64,000 nucleotides of DNA from assembly GCF_001267885.1 (NCBI RefSeq), contig NZ_CP012382.1, positions 2,715,001 to 2,779,000 on the forward strand, given 5' to 3'. The notes beneath the pieces were generated by a model. The model had not been told where the DNA came from and made no database searches. It was given only the letters and a program-made list of their open reading frames with translations. The number at the start of each line of letters is the position of its first letter. The stretch's first letter is position 1. This DNA comes from Streptomyces ambofaciens ATCC 23877. GTDB taxonomy: Bacteria; Actinomycetota; Actinomycetes; Streptomycetales; Streptomycetaceae. Both the position numbers and the translations under genes were made by a program. Positions 1 to 8,430 of the stretch are shown in pieces.

Positions 1-2172
1 GACCAGGTCGTCGTGGGTGGCGAGGCGGTCCAGGACGGGCCGGTAGCGGTCCAGGACGCCGTCCCAGTCGACGCCGTTCATGTCCGGCCGCCAGAAGTGG
101 TCCCGCATGATGCGGCCGGTCTCGTCGAACATCTGCCGCCACTCGGCGGCCGGGTCGACCCGCTGCCGGACGCGGCCGAGGTCGACGGTGATGTTGGTGT
201 CGCTGTCCTCGTCGCCGGAGGCCCGCCGGTCGCTCGGCACGACCTTGAGGCGTCCGTCGGTCCACAGCAGCACCCGCTTGCCGTCGCCGCTCACCTCGAA
301 GTGGTCGGCGTCGCCGGCCAGGTGCTCGACGCGCTGCTGGGCGAGGTCGTAGCGCTCCAGCTCGGTGTGCGGGTCGGGGTCGTCCGGGGTGGCGCGGGAG
401 GCGCCGAGGACACCGGTGACCGGATGGCGCAGCCACAGCACGCCGTCCTTGGCGGCGCGCAGCCCGGAGTAGCGGGCCGCCTCCACCGGGAAGGGCACGA
501 TGCGGTCGGCGAGGCCCTCGATGTCGATCCGGGTGGTCGGGGTGCCCTCGCTGTCGGGCGTCTCGTCCCGGTCCGGGGTCTCGAAGGGGCGGCCGTGGCG
601 CTGCGGGCCGAAGGGCGACGGGGTGGTCGCGGCGAGGGTGATCAGGTAGGGGCGGGCGCCCTCGACGAAGGCCAGGTCGAAGACGTGCTCGTCGTAGACC
701 GGGTCGAAGGAGCGGGTGGACAGGAAGGCGAGGTGCTTGCCGTCCAGGGTGAAGGCCGGCGAGTAGTCCTTGAAGCGCAGCGGGGTCGCCTCGGAGACCG
801 ACAGGTCGGTGGTGTTGGCGAGCTTGAGCTGGCGCAGCGGGTCGGGGCCGGGGTGGGACCAGGCGAGCCAGGCGGAGTCGGGCGAGAAGACCAGCCCGGA
901 GGCGTCGCCGTTGTCGCTGCGGTCGACCTCGCGGACCTCGCCGGTCTCCCGTTCGACGAGCAGGACCCGGCCGTCGTGCGAGGCGACGGCGGCCCGGCTG
1001 CCGTCGGGGGCCATGGCGAGGGCGAGCACCCGGCCGAGCTGCCCGGCGGCGAGGCGCCGCGCGGTGGCGCCCGGCGCGAGGCCGGTGGCGGGCGCGAACT
1101 CCAGGGCGTCGTCGCCCTCGGCGTCCGTCACCCACGCCACCCACTCCTCGCCGTCGGCGCGGAAGGCGCGCGGCAGCCGGGTCCGTACGCCGGGCTGCGC
1201 GGCCAGCGCGCGGGCGGGTCCGGAGCGGTGGGTGACCCAGTGCACTCCCCCGCGTACGGCGACGGCGCTGCCGCGCGCGGTGTGGTCGGGGGACGCGGAG
1301 CCGAACCAGCGGGCCGCGTTCACCGGGTGGGCCCGGAGGTCGACGCGCGCGCCGCCGAGCCGGATCTCCAGCCGGCGCGGCTCGGCCCCGTCCAGGTCGT
1401 CCAGCGTCCACAGCTCACCGGCGCTGGAGTAGACGACGCGGGTGCCGTCGGTGGCGGCGTGCCGGGCGTAGAAGCCCCCGAGCGGTGTGTGGCGGCGCAG
1501 GTCGGAGCCGTCGGCGAGGGAGGAGTAGAGGGCTCCGGTGCCCTCGTGGTCGGAGAGGAACGCGATGCGGTCGCCGACCCAGAAGGGGTACTCGATGTTG
1601 CCGTCGAGGTCGCTGTGCAGCCGTACGAACTCGCCGTCGTCCTCCGCGTCGATCCACAGCTTGCCCGCCGTGCCGCCCCGGTAGCGCTTCCACCAGGCGG
1701 CCTCGCGGCCCATCGGCGCGGACAGCAGCACGGTGTGCGGGCCGTTCGCGACGTCGCCGACGGGCCCGTACGGCAGGGTGGTGGCCGGTCCGCCGTCGAG
1801 CGGGACGGCGCGGGCCCAGGAGCGGCGCAGGCTGGCCTGACCGTGACTGCTGAGGGCCAGGACCCTCCCGTCCGGGGTCCAGCCGCGGACCTGGGTCCTG
1901 ATGCTGCCCCAGTGGGTGATGCGCTGGGCGGGGCCGCCGTCGACGGGGGCGATGTGCACCTCGGGGGCGCCGTCGCGGGTGGAGGTCCAGGCGACCGTGG
2001 TGCCGTCGGGCGAGACGCGCGGATGGTTCACCGGCACGTTGTCGGCGCTGACCCGCCAGGCCCGGCCGCCGTCGAGCGGCGCGAGCCACACGTCGTCCTC
2101 GGCGGTGAAGGCGACCAACTCGCCGTGCGGGTGCGGAAAACGGAGGTAGGCAGACGCTGCGGACTGTGTCAC
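1..2172 (-). CDS. tricorn protease homologue (S41 family), C-terminal part outside window
   Basis: The first 724 residues of a tricorn-type protease are visible; the gene runs off the left edge of the window. The N-terminus (AYLRFPHPHGELVAFTAEDD) starts a WD40/PD40-like beta-propeller region with repeated motifs such as SPDGTTVAWTSTRDG, GWTPDGRVLALSS and FSPDSAWLAWSHPGPDP. The last visible residues (FDETGRIMRDHFWRPDMNGV) lead into the helical C1 domain that precedes the PDZ and S41 catalytic domains, so the active-site Ser/His are not in view. The family trims oligopeptides downstream of the proteasome in the cytoplasm. The GTG start at 2172 is preceded by a GA-rich stretch, and no in-frame alternative fits the conserved N-terminus better. 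It appears to be a single gene; the next minus-strand gene upstream is the lipoprotein gene. Confidence 0.88.
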   Translation of the reverse strand, partial: MTQSAASAYLRFPHPHGELVAFTAEDDVWLAPLDGGRAWRVSADNVPVNHPRVSPDGTTVAWTSTRDGAPEVHIAPVDGGPAQRITHWGSIRTQVRGWTPDGRVLALSSHGQASLRRSWARAVPLDGGPATTLPYGPVGDVANGPHTVLLSAPMGREAAWWKRYRGGTAGKLWIDAEDDGEFVRLHSDLDGNIEYPFWVGDRIAFLSDHEGTGALYSSLADGSDLRRHTPLGGFYARHAATDGTRVVYSSAGELWTLDDLDGAEPRRLEIRLGGARVDLRAHPVNAARWFGSASPDHTARGSAVAVRGGVHWVTHRSGPARALAAQPGVRTRLPRAFRADGEEWVAWVTDAEGDDALEFAPATGLAPGATARRLAAGQLGRVLALAMAPDGSRAAVASHDGRVLLVERETGEVREVDRSDNGDASGLVFSPDSAWLAWSHPGPDPLRQLKLANTTDLSVSEATPLRFKDYSPAFTLDGKHLAFLSTRSFDPVYDEHVFDLAFVEGARPYLITLAATTPSPFGPQRHGRPFETPDRDETPDSEGTPTTRIDIEGLADRIVPFPVEAARYSGLRAAKDGVLWLRHPVTGVLGASRATPDDPDPHTELERYDLAQQRVEHLAGDADHFEVSGDGKRVLLWTDGRLKVVPSDRRASGDEDSDTNITVDLGRVRQRVDPAAEWRQMFDETGRIMRDHFWRPDMNGVDWDGVLDRYRPVLDRLATHDDLV

Positions 2173-2245
2173 CCCCTCACCCTATGCAGGGGTGCCGTCC
2201 GCCGACAGAGGTTCGGATCACTTGCCGGTCACCCGCCCGCCCGGA

Positions 2246-2761
2246 CTATTTGCCCTGCACCGGACGGCAGTGCGGGTCGTCCGGACACCAGATGGTCCGG
2301 GTGACCGTCACGGTGGGTCCCGGCCCCTGCTGCGAGGGCCGGCCGGCCGGCGGAGCGCTCGTGGCGTCGCAGTTCCCGAGCCCCTTGACCCGGAACCACT
2401 CCTTGCCGCCCACCTTCGCGGTCAGGTCACCGCGCACGCAGGCGCCGTTGACGACCCGGGTCACCTCGCCGTCCACGGTGATGTCCTTCCCGTCGTCGGT
2501 CTTGCCCTTGCAGTCGACCGAGGCGACGGTGTCCTCGCCCGCCGACGCCGTGGAACCGTCGTCCCCGTACGAGGCGGTGCAGGTGAGCCACCGCACCTGG
2601 GCCTTCTGCCGCTGCAGTTCGCGCGTGACCGTCTGGTCGGTCGTGTACGCCACGGACGCGGAACTGAGCCCGCCCGGGTCGCACGCGCCGACACCGGCGA
2701 CGGCGACGACCGCGCCGACGACCACCGGAGCCACACGCCGGATCCGTCTCGATGCCCCCAT
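2246..2761 (-). CDS. putative secreted lipoprotein, unknown function
   Basis: This 171-residue protein has a basic N-terminus (MGASRRIRRVAP), a hydrophobic stretch and a lipobox-like GVGAC with Cys at about residue 27. It is therefore probably an anchored lipoprotein on the outside of the membrane. The mature part has four further Cys residues (in LTCTAS, SVDCKG, GACVRG, GNCDAT) that could form two disulphides. A short tail carries two more (WCPDDPHC). No enzyme motif is visible. It resembles small lipoproteins conserved among streptomycetes, and I cannot assign a role. It is transcribed towards the tricorn protease gene and may share its transcript. Confidence 0.7.
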   Translation of the reverse strand: MGASRRIRRVAPVVVGAVVAVAGVGACDPGGLSSASVAYTTDQTVTRELQRQKAQVRWLTCTASYGDDGSTASAGEDTVASVDCKGKTDDGKDITVDGEVTRVVNGACVRGDLTAKVGGKEWFRVKGLGNCDATSAPPAGRPSQQGPGPTVTVTRTIWCPDDPHCRPVQGK

Positions 2762-2832
2762 GGAGGGCAGCGTGCCACCGGCGCGAGGCCGGCGGTAGGG
2801 CGCATACGGCCACTCCTCACTACCGTGGGCGG

Positions 2833-3249
2833 ATGGGCCGTGACCGAAGGCAGCGCAGGCTCGTCGTGGACGAGCGGACGACGTACCACTGGAGCCACCG
2901 GCAGAAGCGGGGACGGGACGGCGTCCGGCGCGACGCGCTGACCCTGTACCGCGACGGCGACGGCGACGGCGTCCGCGTCCGGTTCGTCTTCCTGCCGGGC
3001 GGCCCTGACTCGGGCCGCCTCACCTCCGAGGGCCACCACTGGTTCGAGGGCTGTGTGGCGGACGGCCGCGGCAACCTGCTCAACCAGCGCGAACCCGGCG
3101 TCGTGAGGGCCCTGGTGGACGAGGCCGACCGGCGCGGCCTGCTGCCCGCCCCCGGCGGCGCCCCGGTGGAACTGGACGGCTGGGACCTGTTCCCGGCGGT
3201 CGCCGCCGCCCGCGCAGCTGACGGTCGCCGGCTGACGGCTGACGGCTGA
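2833..3249 (+). CDS. conserved hypothetical protein, 138 aa
   Basis: This is a small soluble basic/acidic protein beginning MGRDRRQRRLVVDERTTYHW. I chose the ATG at 2833 because the reading frame upstream lacks conserved-looking sequence and overlaps the lipoprotein promoter. No Pfam family is recognised. The middle (VRVRFVFLPGGPDSG) looks like a folded beta-rich domain, and the end has WDLFPAVAAARAA. The last residues and the stop codon are encoded by the first copies of a perfect heptamer repeat (3230-3306), so the C-terminus probably differs between strains. The gene converges on rsmE. Confidence 0.6.
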   Translation: MGRDRRQRRLVVDERTTYHWSHRQKRGRDGVRRDALTLYRDGDGDGVRVRFVFLPGGPDSGRLTSEGHHWFEGCVADGRGNLLNQREPGVVRALVDEADRRGLLPAPGGAPVELDGWDLFPAVAAARAADGRRLTADG

Positions 3250-3306
3250 CGGCTGACGGCTGACGGCTGACGGCTGACGGCTGACGGCTGACGGCTGACG
3301 GCTGAC
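3230..3306. repeat. perfect tandem heptamer repeat, 11 copies of GGCTGAC
   Basis: Eleven uninterrupted copies of GGCTGAC run from 3230 to 3306. Seven is not a multiple of three, so each unit shifts the reading frame; any plus-strand frame entering the array meets TGA within 21 bases. The upstream gene stops in the second to third copy. On the minus strand the array has no stop. It lies between two convergent genes, ending about 30 bases before the rsmE stop. Confidence 0.97.
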
Positions 3307-3335
3307 GGGACCGTCAGGACCGGCGGCCCGGACCG

Positions 3336-4085
3336 TCAGGACCAGCGGCCGGTACGGGCCAGGAGGACGGCGGTCGCGGCGGTACCCGCGGTGGAGGTGC
3401 GCAGGACGCTGCGGCCCAGACGGTAGGCCTGGGCGCCGGCCGCGGCGAAGAGCGCCAACTCCTCGGGGGACACGCCCCCTTCGGGTCCGACGACCAGCAC
3501 GATGTCGCCGGAGGCGGGCAGTTCGGCGGCTGCCAGGGGCTCGTCGCCGCTCTCGTGGAGTACGGCCGCGAAGTCGGCGTCGGCCAGAAGTGAGACAACC
3601 TGCTTGCTCGTCGCTGCGTCCGCGACGTCGGGGAAGCGGACCCGGCGGGACTGCTTGCCGGCCTCCCGGGCCGTCGCCCGCCACTTGCCGAGCGCCTTCA
3701 GGCCGCGCTCGCCCTTCCACTGGGTGATGCAGCGGGACGCCGCCCAGGGCACGATCGCGTCGACGCCGACCTCGGTCATCGTCTCGACGGCCAGCTCGCC
3801 GCGGTCGCCCTTGGGCAGGGCCTGCACGACGGTGAGGCGGGGCCGTTCCGCGGGCTCCTCGTGGACGCTCTCCAGGTCGGTGACGACGAGGCGGTCCTTG
3901 CCCTCGGCGGCCTTCACCACGCCCTCGGCCCAGCGTCCGCGTCCGTCGGTGAGGACGACGTCCTCGCCGGCGCGCAGCCGCTTCACGGAGACGGCGTGCC
4001 GCCCCTCCGGGCCGTCCAGGACGTACTCCCCGCCGGGCAGGTCGCCCGGCCGGAGCGAGTCGACCACGAACACCGGTGCCGTCAT
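3336..4085 (-). CDS. rsmE: 16S rRNA (uracil-1498-N3)-methyltransferase RsmE
   Basis: This 249-residue protein matches RsmE of the SPOUT superfamily, which methylates U1498 of 16S rRNA in the 30S subunit using SAM. Visible features are an N-terminal PUA-like region with HAVSVKRLRAGEDVVLTDGRG, the motif VQALPKGDRGELAVETMTEV, and the knotted SAM site near the C-terminus: LVVGPEGGVSPEEL followed by LGRSVLRTSTAGTAA. Length fits the family (about 240-250). The ATG at 4085 overlaps the stop of the upstream nitronate monooxygenase gene by four bases (ATGA), so the two are translationally coupled. Confidence 0.93.
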   Translation of the reverse strand: MTAPVFVVDSLRPGDLPGGEYVLDGPEGRHAVSVKRLRAGEDVVLTDGRGRWAEGVVKAAEGKDRLVVTDLESVHEEPAERPRLTVVQALPKGDRGELAVETMTEVGVDAIVPWAASRCITQWKGERGLKALGKWRATAREAGKQSRRVRFPDVADAATSKQVVSLLADADFAAVLHESGDEPLAAAELPASGDIVLVVGPEGGVSPEELALFAAAGAQAYRLGRSVLRTSTAGTAATAVLLARTGRWS

Positions 4086-5215
4086 CGGCCCGTACCTCCC
4101 GTCGCGAAGCCCGACAAGCCCGACAACGCTGTCCCGGCGGCGGCGAGTTCGGCCACCAGCACCTCCACCAGCTGCCCGGCGGGCAGTTCCCGGGCCATCC
4201 GGTGGCCCTGCCCCGCCCACAGCGCCATGCCCTGCGCGTCGCCCGCCTTCGCCGCCGCCTTGCGCAGCGGCGCGGTGAGGTGGTGGACGTCCGGGTAGGC
4301 GGCGGGTGCGTAGGGGCCGTGCTCGCGCAGGAAGCGGTTGACCAGGCCGCGCGCGGGGCGCCCGGAGAAGGCCCGGGTCAGTTCGGTGCGCACGAACAGG
4401 GGGTTGGTCAGGGCCTGCTTGTGCAGGGCGTGCGCGCCGGACTCCGGAGTGGCGAGGAAGGCGGTGCCGAGCTGGGCCGCGCTCGCGCCGGCCGCGAGGA
4501 CGGCGGCGATCTGACCACCGCGCATGATGCCGCCGGCGGCGACGACGGGCAGGCTCACCGCCTCCCGGACCTGCGCGACCAGGGACAGCAGTCCGGTGCC
4601 GGTACCGCCCGTCTCCGGGTGGTCGCGGTGGGTGCCCTGGTGTCCGCCGGCCTCGGCGCCCTGCGCGATCACCGCGTCGGCGCCGGACCGCTCGACGGCC
4701 CTGGCCTCCTCGGCGGTGGTCGCCGTGACCAGGGCGAAGGTGCCGACGCGGTGCAGGGAGTCGACGACCTCGCGGCTCGGGACGCCGAAGTGGAACGACA
4801 CCACCGGCACCGGGTTGTCCAGCAGCACCGCGAGCTTGGTGTCGTATCCGTCGTCGCGGCCGCTGTCGGGGTCGCCCAGCTCCGTCTCGTACCAGGCGGC
4901 CTCGCCGGCGAGCTGGTGGGCGTAGAGGCCGACGGCGGCGGCGTTCGTGGACGCGGCGTCGGCCGCCCCACAGGGGCCGGTGCCGGGTGTCTCGGGCTGC
5001 GGCATGAAGAGGTTGACGCCGAAGGGGCGGCTCGTCAGCCCCCGCAGCTGCTTGATCTCCTGGTACATCCCGTCCGCGGTCTTGTACCCGGCGGCCAGGA
5101 ATCCCAGCCCTCCCGCCTCGCAGACCGCGGCGGCGAGCTGCGGCACGGAGACGCCGCCCGCCATGGGCGCCTGCACGATCGGGTAGGGGAAGAGATCGGT
5201 CAGTGCGGAGGACAT
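4082..5215 (-). CDS. nitronate monooxygenase / NAD(P)H-dependent flavin oxidoreductase (2-nitropropane dioxygenase family)
   Basis: This is a 377-residue FMN-dependent TIM-barrel enzyme of the nitronate monooxygenase family, which oxidises alkyl nitronates such as propionate-3-nitronate. Diagnostic stretches are YPIVQAPMAGGVSVPQLAAA at the N-terminus, GFLAAGYK, VIAQGAEAGGHQGTH (the family's conserved H-G motif) and PVVAAGGIMRGGQIAAVLAA followed by GASAAQLGTAFLATPES, which bind the FMN phosphate. Length matches class I/II enzymes. The gene is coupled to rsmE by an ATGA overlap. The physiological substrate cannot be told from sequence. Confidence 0.88.
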   Translation of the reverse strand: MSSALTDLFPYPIVQAPMAGGVSVPQLAAAVCEAGGLGFLAAGYKTADGMYQEIKQLRGLTSRPFGVNLFMPQPETPGTGPCGAADAASTNAAAVGLYAHQLAGEAAWYETELGDPDSGRDDGYDTKLAVLLDNPVPVVSFHFGVPSREVVDSLHRVGTFALVTATTAEEARAVERSGADAVIAQGAEAGGHQGTHRDHPETGGTGTGLLSLVAQVREAVSLPVVAAGGIMRGGQIAAVLAAGASAAQLGTAFLATPESGAHALHKQALTNPLFVRTELTRAFSGRPARGLVNRFLREHGPYAPAAYPDVHHLTAPLRKAAAKAGDAQGMALWAGQGHRMARELPAGQLVEVLVAELAAAGTALSGLSGFATGGTGR

Positions 5216-5348
5216 GACGGCATGTTGTCACGTCCTCCGAACAAGTCCGAATCCGGGCTTCCGTCGGCATACGCCAGGAGCATCCGCACCGCGGAGCCCC
5301 TGGCGGCACCCGGACCGGCACCCACGCGGCACGCGGCCGGCGCCCGGA

Positions 5349-6482
5349 TCAACGCCCGTTGAAGGCATCCTTCAGACGGGAGAACAGCCCCTGCTGCCCC
5401 GGCTGGAACTGCCCCTGGGGGCGTTCCTCGCCGCGCAGCTTGGCCAGCTCGCGCAGGACGCGCTCCTGCTCGGTGTCGAGCTTGGTGGGCGTGGTGACCT
5501 CGACGTGCACGATGAGGTCGCCCCGGCCACCGCCGCGCAGGTGGGTGACGCCGCGGCCGTGCAGCGGGATCGACTGGCCGGACTGGGTGCCCGGGCGGAT
5601 GTCGACCTCCTCCACGCCGTCGAGGGTCTCCAGCGGCACCTTGGTGCCGAGGGCCGCCGCCGTCATCGGGATGGTGACCGTGCAGTGCAGGTCGTCGCCG
5701 CGGCGCTGGAAGGTCGAGTGCGGCAGCTCGTGGATCTCGACGTACAGGTCGCCGGCGGGGCCGCCGCCGGGTCCGACCTCGCCCTCGCCCGCGAGCTGGA
5801 TACGCGTGCCGTTGTCGACACCGGCCGGGATCTTCACGGTCAGCGTGCGCCGGGAGCGCACCCGGCCGTCGCCCGCGCACTCCGGGCACGGGGTCGGGAC
5901 CACGGTGCCGAAGCCCTGGCACTGGGGGCAGGGCCGGGAGGTCATGACCTGGCCCAGGAAGGACCGGGTGACCTGCGAGACCTCACCGCGGCCGCGGCAC
6001 ATGTCACACGTCTGGGCCGAGGTGCCGGGGGCCGCGCCCTCGCCGTTGCAGGTGTTGCAGACGACGGCCGTGTCGACCTGGATGTCCTTCGTCGTGCCGA
6101 AGGCGGCCTCGTCCAGCTCGATCTCGATGCGGATCATCGCGTCCTGGCCCCGGCGGGTGCGCGAGCGCGGTCCGCGCTGCGACGCCGTGCCGAAGAACGC
6201 GTCCATGATGTCCGAGAAGTTCCCGAAGCCACCCGCGCCGAAGCCGCCCGCGCCGCCGCCGGCCTGCGAGAGGGGGTCGCCCCCGAGGTCGTAGACCTGC
6301 TTCTTCTGCGGGTCCGACAGCACCTCGTAGGCGGCGTTGATCTCCTTGAACCGCTCCTGGGTCTTCGGATCGGGGTTGACGTCCGGGTGCAGCTCGCGGG
6401 CGAGCCTCCGGAACGCCTTCTTGATCTCGTCCTGGGAAGCGTCGCGGCGCACGCCGAGTACGGCGTAGTAGTCCGTGGCCAC
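5349..6482 (-). CDS. dnaJ: molecular chaperone DnaJ (second DnaJ, linked to hrcA)
   Basis: This 377-residue type I DnaJ is a co-chaperone that stimulates DnaK ATP hydrolysis. The order of parts is a J domain (VATDYYAVLGVRRDASQDEI, then the HPD motif in ARELHPDVNPD), a G/F-rich linker (GGAGGFGAGGFGNFSDIMDAFFG), four zinc-binding CxxCxGxG repeats at roughly residues 145-215 (CNTCNGEG, CDMCRGRG, CPQCQGFG, CPECAGDG), and the substrate-binding C-terminal region. The GTG start is immediately after the hrcA stop with no gap, so hrcA-dnaJ is one operon under the CIRCE operator upstream of hrcA. This is the usual actinobacterial dnaJ2 arrangement. Confidence 0.95.
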   Translation of the reverse strand: MATDYYAVLGVRRDASQDEIKKAFRRLARELHPDVNPDPKTQERFKEINAAYEVLSDPQKKQVYDLGGDPLSQAGGGAGGFGAGGFGNFSDIMDAFFGTASQRGPRSRTRRGQDAMIRIEIELDEAAFGTTKDIQVDTAVVCNTCNGEGAAPGTSAQTCDMCRGRGEVSQVTRSFLGQVMTSRPCPQCQGFGTVVPTPCPECAGDGRVRSRRTLTVKIPAGVDNGTRIQLAGEGEVGPGGGPAGDLYVEIHELPHSTFQRRGDDLHCTVTIPMTAAALGTKVPLETLDGVEEVDIRPGTQSGQSIPLHGRGVTHLRGGGRGDLIVHVEVTTPTKLDTEQERVLRELAKLRGEERPQGQFQPGQQGLFSRLKDAFNGR

Positions 6483-7499
6483 CTACGACTCCGCCAGGAT
6501 CTGTCCGACGTACCGTGCCACTGCGCGTACCGCTCCCATCGTTCCCGGGTAGTCCATGCGGGTCGGTCCGACCACGCCGAGCTTGGCAACCGCCTCGCCG
6601 CCCGAACCGTAGCCCACCGACACGACGGACGTGGAGTTGAGTCCCTCGTGGGCGTTCTCGTGACCGATACGGACGGTCACGCCCGGATCCTTCGCCTCGC
6701 CGAGCAGCTTGAGGAGCACGACCTGCTCCTCCAGCGCCTCGAGGACGGGTCGGATCACCAAGGGGAAGTCGTGCCCGAAGCGGGTCAGATTGGCGGTGCC
6801 GCCGATCATGAGCCGCTCCTCGTTCTCCTCGACCAGCGTCTCCAGCAGGGTGGAGAGCACGGTGGAGACCGTACCGCGATCCTCGGCCTCGAAGGCCTCC
6901 GGCAGATCCTCGAGCAGGCTCGGGACGTCCGTGAAGCGACGTCCGGCGACCCGGCTGTTGAGCCGCGCGCGCAGGTCCGCCAGGGACGACTCCCCGAAGG
7001 GCGCCGGGCAGTCGACCATCCGCTGCTCGACCCGCCCGGTGTCCGTGATCAGCACCAGCATCAGGCGCGCGGGCGCCAGCGCCAGCAGCTCCACGTGCCG
7101 CACGGTCGAGCGGGTCAGCGACGGGTACTGCACGACGGCGACCTGCCGGGTCAGCTGCGCGAGCAGCCGCACCGTACGGGCCACCACGTCGTCGAGGTCG
7201 ACGGCGCCCTCCAGGAAGTTCTGGATGGCGCGCCGCTCGGGCGCGGTCATCGGCTTGACGCCGGCCAGCTTGTCGACGAAGAGCCGGTAGCCCTTGTCGG
7301 TCGGGATGCGCCCGGCGCTGGTGTGCGGCTGGGCGATGAACCCCTCGTCCTCCAGGGCCGCCATGTCATTGCGCACGGTGGCCGGGGAGACGCCGAGGTT
7401 GTGCCGCTCGGTGAGGGCCTTGGAGCCGACGGGCTCCTCGGTGCCGACGTAGTCCTGGACGATGGCGCGCAGCACCTTCAGCCTGCGTTCACTGAGCAT
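6483..7499 (-). CDS. hrcA: heat-inducible transcriptional repressor HrcA
   Basis: This 338-residue repressor binds CIRCE operators and controls groE-type and dnaJ heat-shock genes. The N-terminal winged helix is [19 protein letters not shown] followed by [13 protein letters not shown] and [18 protein letters not shown], with the GAF-like core behind it. The upstream frame is open to 7544, but the ATG at 7499 gives the canonical HrcA start and lies after an ACCTCC-complement (GGAGGT) ribosome site. A perfect CIRCE inverted repeat lies 39 bases upstream of this start, so the operon represses itself. dnaJ follows directly. Confidence 0.95.
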   Translation of the reverse strand: MLSERRLKVLRAIVQDYVGTEEPVGSKALTERHNLGVSPATVRNDMAALEDEGFIAQPHTSAGRIPTDKGYRLFVDKLAGVKPMTAPERRAIQNFLEGAVDLDDVVARTVRLLAQLTRQVAVVQYPSLTRSTVRHVELLALAPARLMLVLITDTGRVEQRMVDCPAPFGESSLADLRARLNSRVAGRRFTDVPSLLEDLPEAFEAEDRGTVSTVLSTLLETLVEENEERLMIGGTANLTRFGHDFPLVIRPVLEALEEQVVLLKLLGEAKDPGVTVRIGHENAHEGLNSTSVVSVGYGSGGEAVAKLGVVGPTRMDYPGTMGAVRAVARYVGQILAES

Positions 7500-7537
7500 C
7501 GCGCACACCTCCAGAAGTCGTCCGCCCGGTGTTCCTC

Positions 7538-7564
7538 CTGGCACTCACCGTTGACGAGTGCCAG
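7538..7564. promoter_or_regulatory. CIRCE operator (HrcA binding site)
   Basis: The sequence CTGGCACTC, then nine bases, then GAGTGCCAG forms a perfect 9-bp inverted repeat with the 9-bp spacer typical of CIRCE (consensus TTAGCACTC-N9-GAGTGCTAA). It lies just downstream of a probable -10 (TACACT on the minus strand, 7583-7578) and upstream of hrcA, which predicts autorepression of hrcA-dnaJ. Confidence 0.92.
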
Positions 7565-7577
7565 ACTTCCCCGGCCC

Positions 7578-7608
7578 AGTGTACGGCCGTGGGGTACGCC
7601 CCCGGCAA
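7578..7608 (-). promoter_or_regulatory. probable hrcA-dnaJ promoter
   Basis: On the minus strand TTGCCG (7608-7603) and TACACT (7583-7578) are separated by 19 bases and resemble a housekeeping sigma promoter. Transcription would start near 7571, so the CIRCE operator would fall about +7 to +33, a normal repressing position. Confidence 0.5.
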
Positions 7609-7661
7609 GGCCGGTGCCACGCGGCCGTGCGCGCGGGTGCCGCACCGCTAGCGTCGTCGTC

Positions 7662-8396
7662 GTGACGGTGACTTGGGAAGACCTGGGATGGGAGCGGCTG
7701 GCGGCCGGGGTGGGCCGGTGCCGGCTGCCGGTGTGGGACTGCACGGCGGGGCTGGTCGTCGGCGCGGGCGCGGCACTGCTCGTGGACACCGGGTCGAGCC
7801 TCGGCGAGGGTGCCCGGCTGCGTGCGCGGGCGGAGCGGCTCGCCGGTCACCGTGTGACGCATCTCGCGCTGACCCACCCGCACTTCGACCACGTCTTCGG
7901 CGCGGCGGCGTTCGCGGGCGTGGAGGTCCACGGCGCGGCGGGCATCGGGGCGGTGCTCGCGCGGGGCGGACAGGGGCGGGAGGCGCTGCTCTCCGACGCG
8001 GTGGCCGAGGGGCTGGACGCGGGGGCGGCCGAGGAGGCGGCCGACGCGCTGGTCCGCGTCCACCGCGAGGTCGCCGGCGAGTGCGCGCTCGACCTGGGCG
8101 GCGGCCGGCGGGTGCTGCTGGCCGACGTGGGGCCGGGGCACACCGGCCAGGACCTCGCGGTGCTGGTGCCGGGCGACCCCCCGGTCGTGTTCTGCGGCGA
8201 CCTGGTCGAGGAGTCCGGCGAGCCGCAGGCGGGCCCGGACGCCGTGCCCTCACGCTGGCCGGCCGCCCTGGACCGGCTGCTCGCCCTGGGCGGTGCGGAC
8301 GCGCTGTACGTGCCCGGCCACGGAGCGGTGGTGGACGCGGCGTTCGTCCGGTCCCAACGGGAGGCGCTGGCCGCGCGTTTCGGCGTGTCGCGCTGA
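7662..8396 (+). CDS. metallo-beta-lactamase-fold hydrolase
   Basis: This protein of about 244 residues has the MBL-fold metal motif THPHFDHVFG (residues 66-75) and further conserved positions in ADVGPGHTGQDLAVLVPGD, VFCGDLVEE and YVPGHGAVVD. It is therefore a zinc-dependent hydrolase of the glyoxalase II-like group, with unknown substrate. The GTG at 7662 or the in-frame GTG at 7668 may be used. A TAGCGT hexamer only 7 bases upstream and the lack of a Shine-Dalgarno site suggest a leaderless transcript. It diverges from hrcA and is followed 35 bases on by the DUF3097 gene. Confidence 0.8.
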   Translation: MTVTWEDLGWERLAAGVGRCRLPVWDCTAGLVVGAGAALLVDTGSSLGEGARLRARAERLAGHRVTHLALTHPHFDHVFGAAAFAGVEVHGAAGIGAVLARGGQGREALLSDAVAEGLDAGAAEEAADALVRVHREVAGECALDLGGGRRVLLADVGPGHTGQDLAVLVPGDPPVVFCGDLVEESGEPQAGPDAVPSRWPAALDRLLALGGADALYVPGHGAVVDAAFVRSQREALAARFGVSR

Positions 8397-8430
8397 TCAC
8401 GGGCGGCGGATTCCTCGTATCGTCCTCAGA

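Noticed and set aside
13..2304. 763-codon plus-strand open frame opposite the tricorn protease gene
   Set aside because: It is a shadow. The minus strand encodes clear beta-propeller repeats, and the plus-frame product is low-complexity Val/Gly/Ala-rich sequence with no family.
3230..3306. CRISPR or attachment-site interpretation of the heptamer array
   Set aside because: There are no spacers between units, the unit is only 7 bp, and no cas or integrase gene is near.
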